Shown one piece after another: positions 23,995 through 33,212 of a stretch of 64,000 nt of DNA. Numbering within the stretch: the first letter of the stretch is position 1; each line of letters opens with the position of its first letter. This DNA comes from Gordonia sp. UBA5067 (GTDB taxonomy: Bacteria; Actinomycetota; Actinomycetes; Mycobacteriales; Mycobacteriaceae), in assembly GCF_002414845.1 (NCBI RefSeq), contig NZ_DIAX01000009.1, forward strand, positions 45,049-109,048, written 5' to 3'. The translations under genes were made by a program, and so were the position numbers. A model generated the notes under the pieces. The model saw nothing but the letters and a program-made list of their open reading frames with translations. It made no database searches and had not been told where the DNA came from.

Positions 23995-26931
23995 CTACGG
24001 AACTATGTTGACCATCCGGCCCGGCACGACGATTACCTTGCGCGGTTCACCGTCAAGTAGCGCGACGATCTTCTCGTCGGCCAGCGCGATGGCGCGCACC
24101 GTCTGCTCATCGGCATCGACGGGCACCGTTATCCGACTGCGCACCTTGCCCTTCACCTGGATCGGGATCTCGATCGAGTCCTCGACCAGCCACTGCTCGT
24201 CGGCGACGGGGAAGGGCCCGCGCGTCAACGACTCGGCATGGCCCAGGCGCTCCCACAACTCGTCCGCGATATGCGGCGCCAGCGGCGCCAGCATCAGCAC
24301 CAACGGCTCCACTATCGCGCGCGGCGCCCCGCCGGGATGCGCCTTCGTCAGGTGGTTGGTCAACTCGATGAGCTTCGCGCCCGCCGTGTTGGTCCGCAAA
24401 GCGCGAAAGTCCTCGCGCACGCCGGCAATCGCCCGGTGCAGAGCCCGCAGATCACCTTCGGTGGGCTCGGCTTCGGTGACGCGCACCGCGCCGGACTCCT
24501 CGTCGACGACAAGCCGCCAGACGCGCTGCAAAAAACGCTGTGCGCCCACGACATCCTTGGTGGCCCAGGGCCGGGACTGGTCCAACGGCCCCATCGACAT
24601 CTCATAGACGCGTAGCGTGTCGGCGCCGTAGTCGCGGGCGATATCGTCCGGCGCAACGGAGTTCTTCAGCGACTTGCCCATCTTTCCGTACTCCTGCGCA
24701 ACCTCCGCGCCGTCGAAGTAGAACCGGCCGTCGCGCTCCTCCACCTCCTCGGCCGGCACGTAGACCCCGCGCGAATCGGTGTAGGCATAGGCCTGGATCA
24801 TGCCCTGGTTGAACAGTTTTCGATAGGGCTCGCGACTCGTCACAATCCCCAGATCGAAGAGCACCTTGTGCCAGAAACGCGAGTAGAGCAGGTGCAGTAC
24901 GGCATGTTCGACCCCGCCGATATACAGATCCAGCCCGCCCGGATCGTTCGCCCCATGCACGGACGGGCGCGGACCCATCCAATAGGCCTCATTCTCCTTG
25001 GCGCATAGCGCCTCCGAATTGGCCGGATCCACATAGCGCAACTGATACCAGGAACTGCCCGCCCACTGCGGCATCACATTCACGTCGCGGGTGTACGTCT
25101 GCGGCCCATCGCCCAAATCAAGCTCAACGGTGACCCAGTCGGTTGCCTTGGCCAGCGGGGGAGAAGGTTCGGAGTCGGCGTCGTCCGGGTCGAAGGCGAC
25201 CGGGGCATAGTCGGCAACCTCGGGCAGTTCAACCGGCAGCATCGACTCCGGCAGCGGATGGGCATTGCCGTCCGCGTCGTAGACGATGGGGAAGGGCTCG
25301 CCCCAATAGCGCTGCCTGGCGAACAACCAGTCGCGCAACTTGTACTGGACAGTGCCGACGCCGGTGCCGTCCGCCTCCAGCCTCTCGACGATCGCCGTCT
25401 TGGCATCGTCGACGGTCAGACCCTCGAGAAACCCAGAGTTCACCAGCGGCCCGTCACCGGTCCACGCCGCCGCGCCGACGCCCTGCTCGGAGCCGATGAC
25501 CTCACGGATCGGCAACCCGAAGGCGGTGGCGAACTCGTAGTCGCGGACATCGTGGGCCGGCACCGCCATGATGGCGCCGGTGCCGTACCCGGCCAGCACA
25601 TAGTCGGCGATGAAAACCGGGACGGCTTCGCCGGTCGCCGGATTGGTCGCGAAGGCGCCGGTGAAGACACCGGTCTTCTCCCTGTTCTCCTGGCGCTCAA
25701 GGTCAGACTTGGCCGCGATCGCCGCGCGATACGCCGCCACCGCCTCGGCGGGCGTGGCGGCGCCGCTCGCTGCGCTCCCGGCGCCGGTAACATTCGGCCC
25801 GCTCGCTGCGCTCCCGGCGCCGGTAACATTCGGCCCGCTCGCTGCGCTCCCGGCGCCGGTCCACCGCGGGTCGACGTCAGCCGGCCACGAGTCGGCAACG
25901 ATCTCGTCGACGAGTTCGTGTTCGGGTGCCAGCACCATGTACGACGCACCGAAAAGTGTGTCCGGCCGGGTCGTGAACACCTTGATGAGGCGATCGCCGG
26001 GGAGGGCGAAGTCAACGTGTGCACCACGCGAGCGACCGATCCAGTTGCGCTGCATCGATTTGACCTTCTCCGGCCAGTCGAGCAGTTCCAGATCATCGAG
26101 CAGCCGATCAGAGTAGGCGGTTATCCGCATCATCCACTGCCGCAAGTTCTTTCGGAAGACCGGGAAGTTGCCCCGCTCGCTGCGGCCATCGGCGGTGACC
26201 TCTTCGTTGGCGAGCACCGTACCCAGACCAGGGCACCAGTTGACCAGCGAGTTGCTCTGATAGACGAGCCGCTGGTCGTCGACGATGGCCCGCCGCGCCG
26301 ACGGGTCCAGTTCGCCCCACTCCCGTCCGTCGTCGAGTGTTCGCGTCCCCGAATCGAACTCGGCGATCAACTCGCCAATCGGCCGGGCCTTGCCCTGCCG
26401 GTCATCGAACCAGGAGTTGTAGATCTGCAGGAAGATCCACTGCGTCCACCGATAGAACTCGACGTCGGTCGTCGCCACGCGGCGCCGCTCATCGTGTCCG
26501 AGACCCAGCCGCCGGATCTGCTCGAGATAGCGCTCGATGTTGGCCTCGGTGGTGGTTCGCGGGTGCGTACCGGTTTGCACCGCATACTGCTCGGCGGGCA
26601 GACCAAAGGAGTCGAACCCCATGGTGTGCAGCACGTTCCGGCCGTCCATGCGGGAGTAGCGGGCAAAAACGTCGCTGGCAATGAAGCCCAACGGGTGTCC
26701 GACGTGCAGTCCCGCACCCGACGGATAGGGAAACATGTCCTGGACAAACAGCTTGTCGTCGGGGGAGAACCCGCTCAGGTCGCCGGCCAGCGAACCGACC
26801 GGATTGGGCGCCTCATAGACGCGGCGCGCACTCCACTCGCGGCGCCAGCGCGATTCAATCTCGCCCGCGAGCTGCGCGGTGTAACGGTGCGCGGCGTCGG
26901 GCACGGAGGCGTTCGGGTTCGATCCAGTCAC
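23995..26931 (-). CDS. leuS: leucyl-tRNA synthetase with an in-frame repeat insertion
   Basis: A class I aminoacyl-tRNA synthetase that charges tRNA-Leu. It has 978 residues from GTG 26931. The HIGH motif is HVGHPLGF (about residue 83), the editing domain shows [18 protein letters not shown], and the KMSKS loop reads [11 protein letters not shown]. In the editing (CP1) domain, about residues 359-392, three copies of [12 protein letters not shown] (last one partial) are inserted between DPRWT and AATPAEAV, where I expect only a few residues in relatives. The frame is kept and no stop arises, so the enzyme should still work. The DNA repeat is related to one in mmpL3. Convergent with the gene at 23324. 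Confidence 0.96.
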   Translation of the reverse strand: MTGSNPNASVPDAAHRYTAQLAGEIESRWRREWSARRVYEAPNPVGSLAGDLSGFSPDDKLFVQDMFPYPSGAGLHVGHPLGFIASDVFARYSRMDGRNVLHTMGFDSFGLPAEQYAVQTGTHPRTTTEANIERYLEQIRRLGLGHDERRRVATTDVEFYRWTQWIFLQIYNSWFDDRQGKARPIGELIAEFDSGTRTLDDGREWGELDPSARRAIVDDQRLVYQSNSLVNWCPGLGTVLANEEVTADGRSERGNFPVFRKNLRQWMMRITAYSDRLLDDLELLDWPEKVKSMQRNWIGRSRGAHVDFALPGDRLIKVFTTRPDTLFGASYMVLAPEHELVDEIVADSWPADVDPRWTGAGSAASGPNVTGAGSAASGPNVTGAGSAASGAATPAEAVAAYRAAIAAKSDLERQENREKTGVFTGAFATNPATGEAVPVFIADYVLAGYGTGAIMAVPAHDVRDYEFATAFGLPIREVIGSEQGVGAAAWTGDGPLVNSGFLEGLTVDDAKTAIVERLEADGTGVGTVQYKLRDWLFARQRYWGEPFPIVYDADGNAHPLPESMLPVELPEVADYAPVAFDPDDADSEPSPPLAKATDWVTVELDLGDGPQTYTRDVNVMPQWAGSSWYQLRYVDPANSEALCAKENEAYWMGPRPSVHGANDPGGLDLYIGGVEHAVLHLLYSRFWHKVLFDLGIVTSREPYRKLFNQGMIQAYAYTDSRGVYVPAEEVEERDGRFYFDGAEVAQEYGKMGKSLKNSVAPDDIARDYGADTLRVYEMSMGPLDQSRPWATKDVVGAQRFLQRVWRLVVDEESGAVRVTEAEPTEGDLRALHRAIAGVREDFRALRTNTAGAKLIELTNHLTKAHPGGAPRAIVEPLVLMLAPLAPHIADELWERLGHAESLTRGPFPVADEQWLVEDSIEIPIQVKGKVRSRITVPVDADEQTVRAIALADEKIVALLDGEPRKVIVVPGRMVNIVP
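25765..25860 (-). repeat. 36-bp repeats inserted in leuS
   Basis: Plus-strand units start at 25765, 25801 and 25837, the last 24 bp long. The first two are identical. Each 36-bp unit codes [12 protein letters not shown]. The core GCGAGCGGGCCGAAT is shared with the 39-bp mmpL3 repeats. Confidence 0.95.
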
Positions 26932-26969
26932 CCGACCAGCGTAAATGGTGGCCCGCACCACAAAGTAGA

Positions 26970-27554
26970 GTGGTAGTCGTGGCCGACGTTATCGCACTCA
27001 TCGTGGCGGTGATCGCCGCTGTCATCGGCGTCGCCTGGATAGCGCTCGGCGTCGCCGGCTGGACGGGTATGCTGCGCCGAAACCGGTACCTCGGCATCCG
27101 CAGCGCGGAGACCATGCGCAGCGAGAAGGCGTTCGGCACCGCCAACCGGGTCGTCGCCCCCGGCCTCGTCGCCACCGGGATGCTCGCGCTGGTCGCCGCC
27201 GGACTCGCACTGTCCCAGCGTGGCGCTGCCGGAATCGTACTCGGGCTGGTCGGCACCATCGTGGCGCTGGCGCTCGTCGGCCTCCTCTCGGGGACGGCCA
27301 TTCGTGCGGTCGCCGCACTGCCCGCCGACCCGGAGTCGACCGGTTGCGGTTCCGAATGCGGTTGCGGTGGGCACGAGGCAACCGATGATGTCGCCCAGAC
27401 GGGCACCGACGAGGTGGACATCTGCGGCACCGGCACCTCCTGCGGTGGTTGCGACATGCGCGACGCCTGCTTCGACAACACCGATCGCGCAGCGATCACC
27501 GACAACACCGATCGCGCAGCGATCCCGGGCGATACCCAGCCGACCCGGGCCTGA
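26970..27554 (+). CDS. SdpI-family membrane protein with Cys-rich C-terminal tail
   Basis: A 194-residue protein. It has three hydrophobic segments (about 5-30, 65-82, 88-110) with the SdpI/YhfL signature [22 protein letters not shown] between the first two (about 31-52). SdpI is the immunity/signalling protein of Bacillus cannibalism; a similar role here is not implied. After the last helix comes a cytosolic tail with [11 protein letters not shown] and [16 protein letters not shown], suggestive of metal binding, then two 9-residue DNTDRAAI-type repeats. The start is GTG 26970, with GTG 26979 as an alternative. Divergent from leuS and five bases before the BASS transporter. Confidence 0.82.
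   Translation: MVVVADVIALIVAVIAAVIGVAWIALGVAGWTGMLRRNRYLGIRSAETMRSEKAFGTANRVVAPGLVATGMLALVAAGLALSQRGAAGIVLGLVGTIVALALVGLLSGTAIRAVAALPADPESTGCGSECGCGGHEATDDVAQTGTDEVDICGTGTSCGGCDMRDACFDNTDRAAITDNTDRAAIPGDTQPTRA
27474..27527 (+). repeat. 27-bp tandem duplication containing an inverted repeat
   Basis: Two units, 27474-27500 and 27501-27527, nearly identical, code DNTDRAAIT and DNTDRAAIP. Each contains the inverted repeat GATCGC-GCA-GCGATC. Confidence 0.9.
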
Positions 27555-27559
27555 TCCCG

Positions 27560-28546
27560 GTGGCCTACTCACCGCGCGCCCTGCTCGCCAAGTCGCCGTT
27601 CGACGGGTTCGTCGTCGCCATCATCACCGCCGTCGTCGTCGCCTCGCTCTTCCCGGCACGCGGATCTTTCGCCGAAGTCATGGACAAGGTCGTGATCGGT
27701 GCGATCGCCTTGCTGTTCTTCCTCTATGGCGCGCGATTACACCCGCGCGAGGCGATCGCCGGGCTCACGCACTGGCGGCTGCACCTGACCATTCTGGCGT
27801 TCACGTTCGTGGTGTTCCCGATCCTCGGCGTCGCGATGCGCCCCCTCGTCGAGCCGATCGTCGGTCATGACCTCTACCTGGGCCTGCTGTTCGCCTGTCT
27901 GCTGCCGTCGACGGTGCAGTCGTCCATCGCATTCACCTCGATTTCCCGGGGCAATGTGCCCGGTGCGATCGTCAGCGCATCGCTGTCGAACCTGCTGGGC
28001 GTCTTCGTGACCCCGCTCCTGGTCGTCGCGCTGATGAGCACGGCCTCCGGGGTGCACATCGACGCATCGTCGATCATCAAACTGATGGCGCAAATCCTGC
28101 TGCCCTTCATCCTCGGCCAGCTCGCCCGGCGATGGATCGCCGGTTGGGTCCAGCGCTATTCGGAGCCGACGAAGATCGTCGACCGCGGCTCAATCGTCCT
28201 CGTCGTCTACGTGGCCTTCTCCGAGGGCGTGCGCAACGGGATCTGGTCACAGGTCACTGTCTGGCAGGTCGTCGGCGTTGCCGCCGTCGCCGCGGTACTG
28301 GTCGTCGTGATGCTCGTGGTCACCGGGAGCCTGCCGCCTCGGCTGGGTTTCAACCGGGCCGACACCATCGCAATCCAATTCTGTGGCAGCAAGAAGAGTC
28401 TCGCGACGGGACTGCCGATGGCGACCGTGCTGTTCGCGGGTGGTCCGGTGGGGTTACTCGTCCTGCCCCTGATGATCTTCCATCAGATCCAGCTCATCTT
28501 GTGCAGCGTGCTCGCGACGCGCTATGCCAAGGCCGGCGAGCAGTAG
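27560..28546 (+). CDS. bile acid:sodium symporter (BASS) family transporter
   Basis: A 328-residue polytopic membrane protein, about ten helices, of the BASS superfamily (YfeH/SLC10A7 type, a sodium-coupled organic-anion symporter fold). Family features are FFLYGARLHPREAIAG, LLPSTVQSSIAFTSISRGN (about 120-138, crossover region) and AIQFCGSKKSLATGLPMA (about 275-292). The start is GTG 27560, five bases after the SdpI stop; an upstream extension inside that gene is Arg-rich and was rejected. The operon partner is the SdpI-like gene. Substrate unknown. Confidence 0.9.
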   Translation: MAYSPRALLAKSPFDGFVVAIITAVVVASLFPARGSFAEVMDKVVIGAIALLFFLYGARLHPREAIAGLTHWRLHLTILAFTFVVFPILGVAMRPLVEPIVGHDLYLGLLFACLLPSTVQSSIAFTSISRGNVPGAIVSASLSNLLGVFVTPLLVVALMSTASGVHIDASSIIKLMAQILLPFILGQLARRWIAGWVQRYSEPTKIVDRGSIVLVVYVAFSEGVRNGIWSQVTVWQVVGVAAVAAVLVVVMLVVTGSLPPRLGFNRADTIAIQFCGSKKSLATGLPMATVLFAGGPVGLLVLPLMIFHQIQLILCSVLATRYAKAGEQ

Positions 28547-28646
28547 CTCGCCTGCCGGATGATTGGCCCACGCCGGCCGTAGTCGATATGCCAGTCTTGA
28601 GTTGGCTACGCATACGAGCATTTTCTCGCGAAGGAGTGTGGTCACG

Positions 28647-29456
28647 ATGGTGGATCTGGCGCAATACGGCCCCTGGGCGGTCATTGCCGGCGGCTCCGAA
28701 GGGGTCGGCCGGGCATTTGCGGCCGAACTGGCCGATGCCGGTGTGAATCTGGTTCTGATCGCCCGGAAGCCCGAGGCCCTCGCCGGGGCCGCCGCGGACA
28801 TGGAACAGCGCGGGGTCGCGGTTCGAACACTGTCGATCGATTTGACCCAGGGCGACGCGCCCGCCCGCATCGCGACGCTGACCGCGGATCTTGACGTGGG
28901 CCTGCTGATTTACAACGCCGGCGCCAACACCTACGGCAGTGATTTCGTCACCGGTGACCTCGCGGGATTCGATCAGGTGATCAGGCTCAACATCACCACG
29001 CCCCTCGCGGTTGTGCACCACTACGGCGCAGCGATGAAGGAGGCCGGTCGAGGGGGAATTCTGCTGGTCGGCTCGCTGAGCGGCTACCTCGGAGGTAAGA
29101 CGCTCAGCGTGTATTCCGGGGTCAAGGCCTTCAGCCGCAGCTTCGCGGAGTCACTCTGGTTGGAGCTGCAGCCGTATGGCGTAGACGTCCTCGAACTGAT
29201 CCTCGGTGTCACCCGGACACCGGCGATGCAGCGGGCCGGCCTGGACTTCGCCGTCCCCGGCCTACATGTCAGCGTGCCTGAGGAGGTTGCGCGTGAGGGG
29301 TTGTCCCGGCTGAAGGACGGCCCGACCTGGATTGTTGCCGGCAACGCCGACCGGGCCAAGCTGATGAGCGGCGCCAACCGCGCCGAGCTACTACTGGCCC
29401 AACAGCGAGCGATGGAGCAACTGCTGGCGCGCACCCCGCGCCAGGACCTGGCGTGA
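28647..29456 (+). CDS. short-chain dehydrogenase/reductase
   Basis: A 269-residue classical SDR. The cofactor loop is VIAGGSEGVGRAFA (variant of TGxxxGxG), the base after beta-2 is Arg in IARKPEAL, which favours NADP(H), NAG is in LIYNAGAN, and the catalytic Ser and YxxxK are in LVGSLSGY and VYSGVKAF. ATG 28647 has AAGGAG ten bases upstream, which decides the start. It is followed by a strong hairpin and stands alone. Substrate unknown; the family often acts on steroids or acyl chains. Confidence 0.9.
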   Translation: MVDLAQYGPWAVIAGGSEGVGRAFAAELADAGVNLVLIARKPEALAGAAADMEQRGVAVRTLSIDLTQGDAPARIATLTADLDVGLLIYNAGANTYGSDFVTGDLAGFDQVIRLNITTPLAVVHHYGAAMKEAGRGGILLVGSLSGYLGGKTLSVYSGVKAFSRSFAESLWLELQPYGVDVLELILGVTRTPAMQRAGLDFAVPGLHVSVPEEVAREGLSRLKDGPTWIVAGNADRAKLMSGANRAELLLAQQRAMEQLLARTPRQDLA

Positions 29457-29497
29457 TGACACCACGATTGCCATCCACCACGATTGCCCTACCCGGG

Positions 29498-29530
29498 CCG
29501 TGCGGGGAGACCCGCCAACTCCCCGCACGG
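29498..29530. terminator. hairpin terminator between convergent genes
   Basis: Arms CCGTGCGGGGAG (29498-29509) and CTCCCCGCACGG (29519-29530) pair perfectly with a nine-base loop, followed by TTT on the plus strand. It lies between the SDR gene and the AlgH gene. Confidence 0.85.
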
Positions 29531-29587
29531 TTTCGCCCAACCCGCACCGATCGGTACCGCGCGGACGAATCCATGCGGGATTAGCGT

Positions 29588-30217
29588 TCAGTTGGCGGCA
29601 ATTTCCAGGGGGTAGGTCGACAGAAGTGGCAACGGCCACGGCTGACGCCGCAGCACCGCCGCCCACAAATCGGTTCCCGCCGGTGCCAGCACGTCGTCGG
29701 GCAGCGCCGACGCAACAAGCCAGCTGTCCTCGCCCAGCTCGCCGTCGAGCTGCCCCGGGCCCCACCCGGCGTAGCCCGCCATGATCCGAACACCGACCAG
29801 CAATGCGGCGAGGTCCTCGGGATCAGTATCGAGGTCGACGAGGACCACCCGGCCGCTGACCACCATGACGCCGTTGACGCCGTGCAGGTCGGCACCGCGC
29901 ACGGCGACCCCCAGGCACAACGCGCCATCGCGCTTGACCGGCCCGCCGACGAAAAGCGCCTTGGGGTTTGCCGCCAACCCGGACCACCCGGGCAGCAGGT
30001 TGTAGACCGCCGACTGCGACGGCTGGTTGATCACGACGCCGATGCTGCCGCTCTCGTCATGCTCGATCACGTAGACGACCGTGCGGGCAAAAGCCGATGC
30101 CATGAGCGACGGGGACGCGATCAGGAGCGTACCGGCCCGGATCGGCACCGCACCGTACCGACCGTCGGCGCCACCGCCGGTACCGGTCTTCGGATCCTCG
30201 AAGTCGTCACCGCCCAC
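29588..30217 (-). CDS. AlgH/YqgE (UPF0301) family protein
   Basis: A 209-residue cytosolic protein, homologue of M. tuberculosis Rv0038. Family blocks visible are RAGTLLIASPSL, VVYVIEHDESGSIGVVIN (about 59-76), LFVGGPVKRDGALCL and MAGYAGWGPGQLDGEL, where G-W-x-x-x-QL is the family signature. The start is GTG 30217 by comparison with mycobacterial relatives; the reading frame is open further to 30364, but that part overlaps the divergent MFS gene. Molecular function of the family is not settled. Confidence 0.92.
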   Translation of the reverse strand: MGGDDFEDPKTGTGGGADGRYGAVPIRAGTLLIASPSLMASAFARTVVYVIEHDESGSIGVVINQPSQSAVYNLLPGWSGLAANPKALFVGGPVKRDGALCLGVAVRGADLHGVNGVMVVSGRVVLVDLDTDPEDLAALLVGVRIMAGYAGWGPGQLDGELGEDSWLVASALPDDVLAPAGTDLWAAVLRRQPWPLPLLSTYPLEIAAN

Positions 30218-30265
30218 GACCCCATCATCGCACGGGCCCAGTGGCGTCGTCGCTAGTCTTGAACA

Positions 30266-31474
30266 GTGAAGACCCGCCTCCTGATTGCCCGTCTGGCAGG
30301 CCAGTGCGCCGACGGCGTCTTCCAGGCGGCGCTGTTCGCGGCGATCGCATTCAATCCGGAACACCAGGCGTCGCCGCTACTCATGGCCGGCAGTCTGGCC
30401 GTCCTGTTCGGTCCGTACTCGATCCTGGGACCACTGCTCGGCAGTCTCCTCGACCGGTGGGACCGGCGACTGGTACTGCTGTGGGCCAACGTGGTTCGAG
30501 CACTGCTCATCGTCGTGAGCGCAGCCCTGCTCGCCTCTGGACTACCCGAGACCGTAGTGCTCGTTTCCGCGCTCGGGGTGATGGGCGCTAGCAGATTCGT
30601 TGCGTCCGGACTATCCGCGGCACTGCCTCACGTAACCGACCGGGACTCCCTGGTCACGGTCAACGCGGTGTTCACCACGCTGGGCGGATTCGCGGTCATG
30701 CTCGGTCTCGGCATCGCCGCCGGTGCCCGGCTGATGATCGGGGGTGATGATGCGGGGTGTGCGCAGGCGATGCTCATCGGGGCCGTGCTGGCGCTGGTCG
30801 CGGGGATCATCGCCATCGGATTCCCCGGCCGGTCCCTGGGGCCGGACACCATGGGTGCCCCGACGGGACGAGTCGGGCTCGCGCGCGCATGGCGTCGCGG
30901 ACTGGCACTCATCGAACGGACCCCGCCGGTGGCCGTGGTTCTGCGCGCCATCGGCGCGCACCGCTGGGTATTCGGAATGAATTCGATGATCCTGCTGGTG
31001 ATGGCCAACCATGCCGGTGTCTCCACCGGGCTGCGACGGTTCCTGCTGCTGATCGGCGCGACGGCGGTGGGCGCGCTACTCGCCGCGGTGACCACGCCGC
31101 TGCTCGTCCACCGCGCCGGCCGCAACCGCGCCCTGGAGGTGGCGCTGTCGATCGCCATCGGCGCACAGGTGCTGCTTCTCGCCTTCGACGTGACAGTGCT
31201 GATCGCCGTCGCCACCGTTCTCGGCTGGGCCGGGCAGACCGTGAAGCTGTGCGGCGATGTCGCCATGCAAGTCGACATTCCCGACGAGTCACGGGGCGAG
31301 GTGTTTGCGATTCAAGACGCGGTGTTCAACCTGATGTTCATCGGGGGCGTGACCCTCGCGGCACTGATCGTCCCGGCCGACGGGAAAGCCGTCACGCTGG
31401 TACTCATCGGGGCCGCCTCCTATGCGACGGCACTGCTGGTGGTCCTGCGCCGACAATCCTTCGCAGCGCGGTAG
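30266..31474 (+). CDS. MFS transporter (Rv0037c-like)
   Basis: A 402-residue major facilitator with about twelve hydrophobic helices. The loop after helix 2 reads GSLLDRWDRRLVLLW, the MFS A-motif variant. The cytosolic central loop (about 185-215) is basic (RAWRRGLALIERT). The start is GTG 30266, divergent from algH by 48 bases, the same arrangement as Rv0037c/Rv0038. Substrate unknown; it resembles drug or siderophore exporters of the MFS-3 type only in general form. Confidence 0.9.
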   Translation: MKTRLLIARLAGQCADGVFQAALFAAIAFNPEHQASPLLMAGSLAVLFGPYSILGPLLGSLLDRWDRRLVLLWANVVRALLIVVSAALLASGLPETVVLVSALGVMGASRFVASGLSAALPHVTDRDSLVTVNAVFTTLGGFAVMLGLGIAAGARLMIGGDDAGCAQAMLIGAVLALVAGIIAIGFPGRSLGPDTMGAPTGRVGLARAWRRGLALIERTPPVAVVLRAIGAHRWVFGMNSMILLVMANHAGVSTGLRRFLLLIGATAVGALLAAVTTPLLVHRAGRNRALEVALSIAIGAQVLLLAFDVTVLIAVATVLGWAGQTVKLCGDVAMQVDIPDESRGEVFAIQDAVFNLMFIGGVTLAALIVPADGKAVTLVLIGAASYATALLVVLRRQSFAAR

Positions 31475-31487
31475 GCCCCGGGCCGGT

Positions 31488-32594
31488 TCAGCAGCCCGTC
31501 GTCCGCAACTCCGCCGCCAAGCGGTCGAGGTCCTCCCGCGTCGCATCGAGATGCGGGCTCAGCCGCAACACCGAGTTGGTCAGCATCAGCGGGGCGCGTT
31601 CGGCGCCACCGGCGGTCACCAACAGGCCCGCCTCGCGCAGGTGGACCGCCACCGCGTCGACGTCGGCGGCCTCGAACCCCGGCGGGGGAGCGAGCGTGAT
31701 CAGCGCGGACGGCTCGTCAACGGGCTCCAACACCTCCCAGCCAGCGATACCGGTCAGTCGCTCGCGCATCGCGCGGCCGATTGCCGCGAGCTCGTCGAAC
31801 ACGCCCGCCGGATCCATCCCCACCAACTCGGCGACCGCGACACCGAGGCCCAGCCTCCCCGCGATGAAGCCGCTACTCGCCCCGGCAGCCATATCCGCTA
31901 TGTCGACGTGGAGCCGAGAATCGGGCCGTACCGCAGCGAACCCGACGCCGCGCGGGCCCGTCAACCATTTGCGACTGGTGCCATAGACCACGTCGGCGCC
32001 GGTGACAGTCGGCACGTGACCCACTGACTGGGCCATGTCCACGACCACGGGAACGTCAGCGGCGTGGGCGACTCGGACGATCTCGGCAACCGGCTGCACG
32101 ACACCGCTGGCCGACCCGATCTGGCACACATGAATGAACTCGGGTTGCTCGAACTGCAGCATGTTCTCAAGCGCATCGGTGTCGACGTGGCCGTACACGT
32201 CGACCTGCGGCAGGGTGTGAACCGCGTACCCGCGCCGCTCGAACTCCACCAGGTTGGGTCCGAACTCATTCCGCGCCACCCAGATCGTGCTCGACATCGG
32301 GAGATTGGCCACCCCGAGGAGAGCACGAAGTGCTGCCCGACCGGTATCGCGGTAGACGAGTTCGTCGGGCTGGTGGCCGATCAGCCCGGCCAGCTCCCGC
32401 GATCCGTGTGCCAGGTCTTCCTCGGCAGCCGCCATCGCGGCGTAGGAGCCCCGTTTTGACTCCTCCCACAGCTGCCCGCTGATCGCCTCGATCACCGCGT
32501 TCGAGGAGCGGCCCGCAGACGCCGAATCCAGGTGGACGATGTCCGGCTTGATGCGCGCGTCGTGCCAACCAGATCCGAGCTCGCTGAGGAACAT
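31488..32594 (-). CDS. class V aminotransferase, EgtE-like (hercynylcysteine sulfoxide lyase family)
   Basis: A 368-residue PLP enzyme. The Schiff-base Lys is in YGTSRKWLTGPRGVGF (about residue 213) and the cofactor Asp in VVVDMAQSVGHV. Remembered mycobacterial EgtE shares VHLDSAxxxRxS, NEFGPNL and GxxxGVAQP-like blocks, seen here as VHLDSASAGRSS, NEFGPNL and GSASGVVQP. EgtE makes the last step of ergothioneine synthesis. However, no egtA-D genes are nearby, so it could be another C-S lyase. ATG 32594 is taken; a TTG at 32597 precedes it. Convergent with the MFS gene. Confidence 0.75.
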   Translation of the reverse strand: MFLSELGSGWHDARIKPDIVHLDSASAGRSSNAVIEAISGQLWEESKRGSYAAMAAAEEDLAHGSRELAGLIGHQPDELVYRDTGRAALRALLGVANLPMSSTIWVARNEFGPNLVEFERRGYAVHTLPQVDVYGHVDTDALENMLQFEQPEFIHVCQIGSASGVVQPVAEIVRVAHAADVPVVVDMAQSVGHVPTVTGADVVYGTSRKWLTGPRGVGFAAVRPDSRLHVDIADMAAGASSGFIAGRLGLGVAVAELVGMDPAGVFDELAAIGRAMRERLTGIAGWEVLEPVDEPSALITLAPPPGFEAADVDAVAVHLREAGLLVTAGGAERAPLMLTNSVLRLSPHLDATREDLDRLAAELRTTGC

Positions 32595-32684
32595 CAATCC
32601 AATCTATCGCCCCGAATCCGCCGTCCGATTGCGCCCCGGCCCGGGTCGCGGGAACCGACTGCCGTTCTGCTGCGTCCAACCAAT

Positions 32685-33173
32685 ATGGACCCGCCACTCA
32701 TCGCACACACCTTTGGCACCGGTTTGGGTGAAACTCACACCTGGCACGCGCCCGCCGACGCCGACCTGAACGGTGACGGCCGGCTGGAATCGGTGCGCCT
32801 CGACTTTGACGGGGACGGCCTGATCGACGACGCCATGATCGACGTCGACGGCGATGGTGTCGCCGACCTGGCGGGCCTCGACCTCGACGACGACGGGAAC
32901 CTCGACGCCTTCTTCACCGACACCGGCACCGGCGTCTGGGGCATCCGCGCACATCCGCCGCCCGGCCTGTCGCCGGGCGACCGGGCCCGGCCTGGTCGCC
33001 AACTGCTTCCGGTCGACGTCGACGGCGACGGCAGGCCCGACGCGACGCTGATCATCAGCGGCCGATCCCGAGAGCTACTGCTCGACACCGACGGTGACGG
33101 CATCTGGGACGTCGGGCTGGTCGACTCCGACGGCGACGGGACGATCGACCGGGTGCACCGGCGCAAGCCGTGA
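32685..33173 (+). CDS. DxDxDG-repeat protein (DUF6802-like)
   Basis: A 162-residue acidic protein made largely of loops such as DADLNGDGRLES, DFDGDGLIDDA, DVDGDGVADLA, DLDDDGNLDAF, DVDGDGRPDATL, DTDGDGIWD and DSDGDGTID. These match the calcium-binding D-x-[DN]-x-[DN]-G loop used by dockerin, thrombospondin-3 and EF-hand proteins. Start ATG 32685 is taken because the upstream extension is Arg-rich and overlaps the PLP-enzyme start region. No signal peptide. A shorter relative is at 853-1170. Calcium binding is inferred only. Confidence 0.8.
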   Translation: MDPPLIAHTFGTGLGETHTWHAPADADLNGDGRLESVRLDFDGDGLIDDAMIDVDGDGVADLAGLDLDDDGNLDAFFTDTGTGVWGIRAHPPPGLSPGDRARPGRQLLPVDVDGDGRPDATLIISGRSRELLLDTDGDGIWDVGLVDSDGDGTIDRVHRRKP

Positions 33174-33212
33174 GTTCCACCGGCATAGAGTGCCACCGGC
33201 ATACTTGGGACT

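Noticed and set aside
25765-25860. Repeat array considered as CRISPR
   Set aside because: The units are contiguous without spacers, lie inside leuS and keep its frame; no cas genes are present.
25258-26976. 572-residue rightward frame opposite leuS
   Set aside because: Antisense shadow of leuS; no start site or domain.
29460-29489. Direct repeat CACCACGATTGCC after the SDR gene
   Set aside because: Two short copies only, beside a normal terminator; no evidence for function.
32532-32684. Longer start for the DxDxDG protein
   Set aside because: The extra residues are Arg/Pro-rich, overlap the divergent PLP-enzyme start and carry none of the loop pattern.
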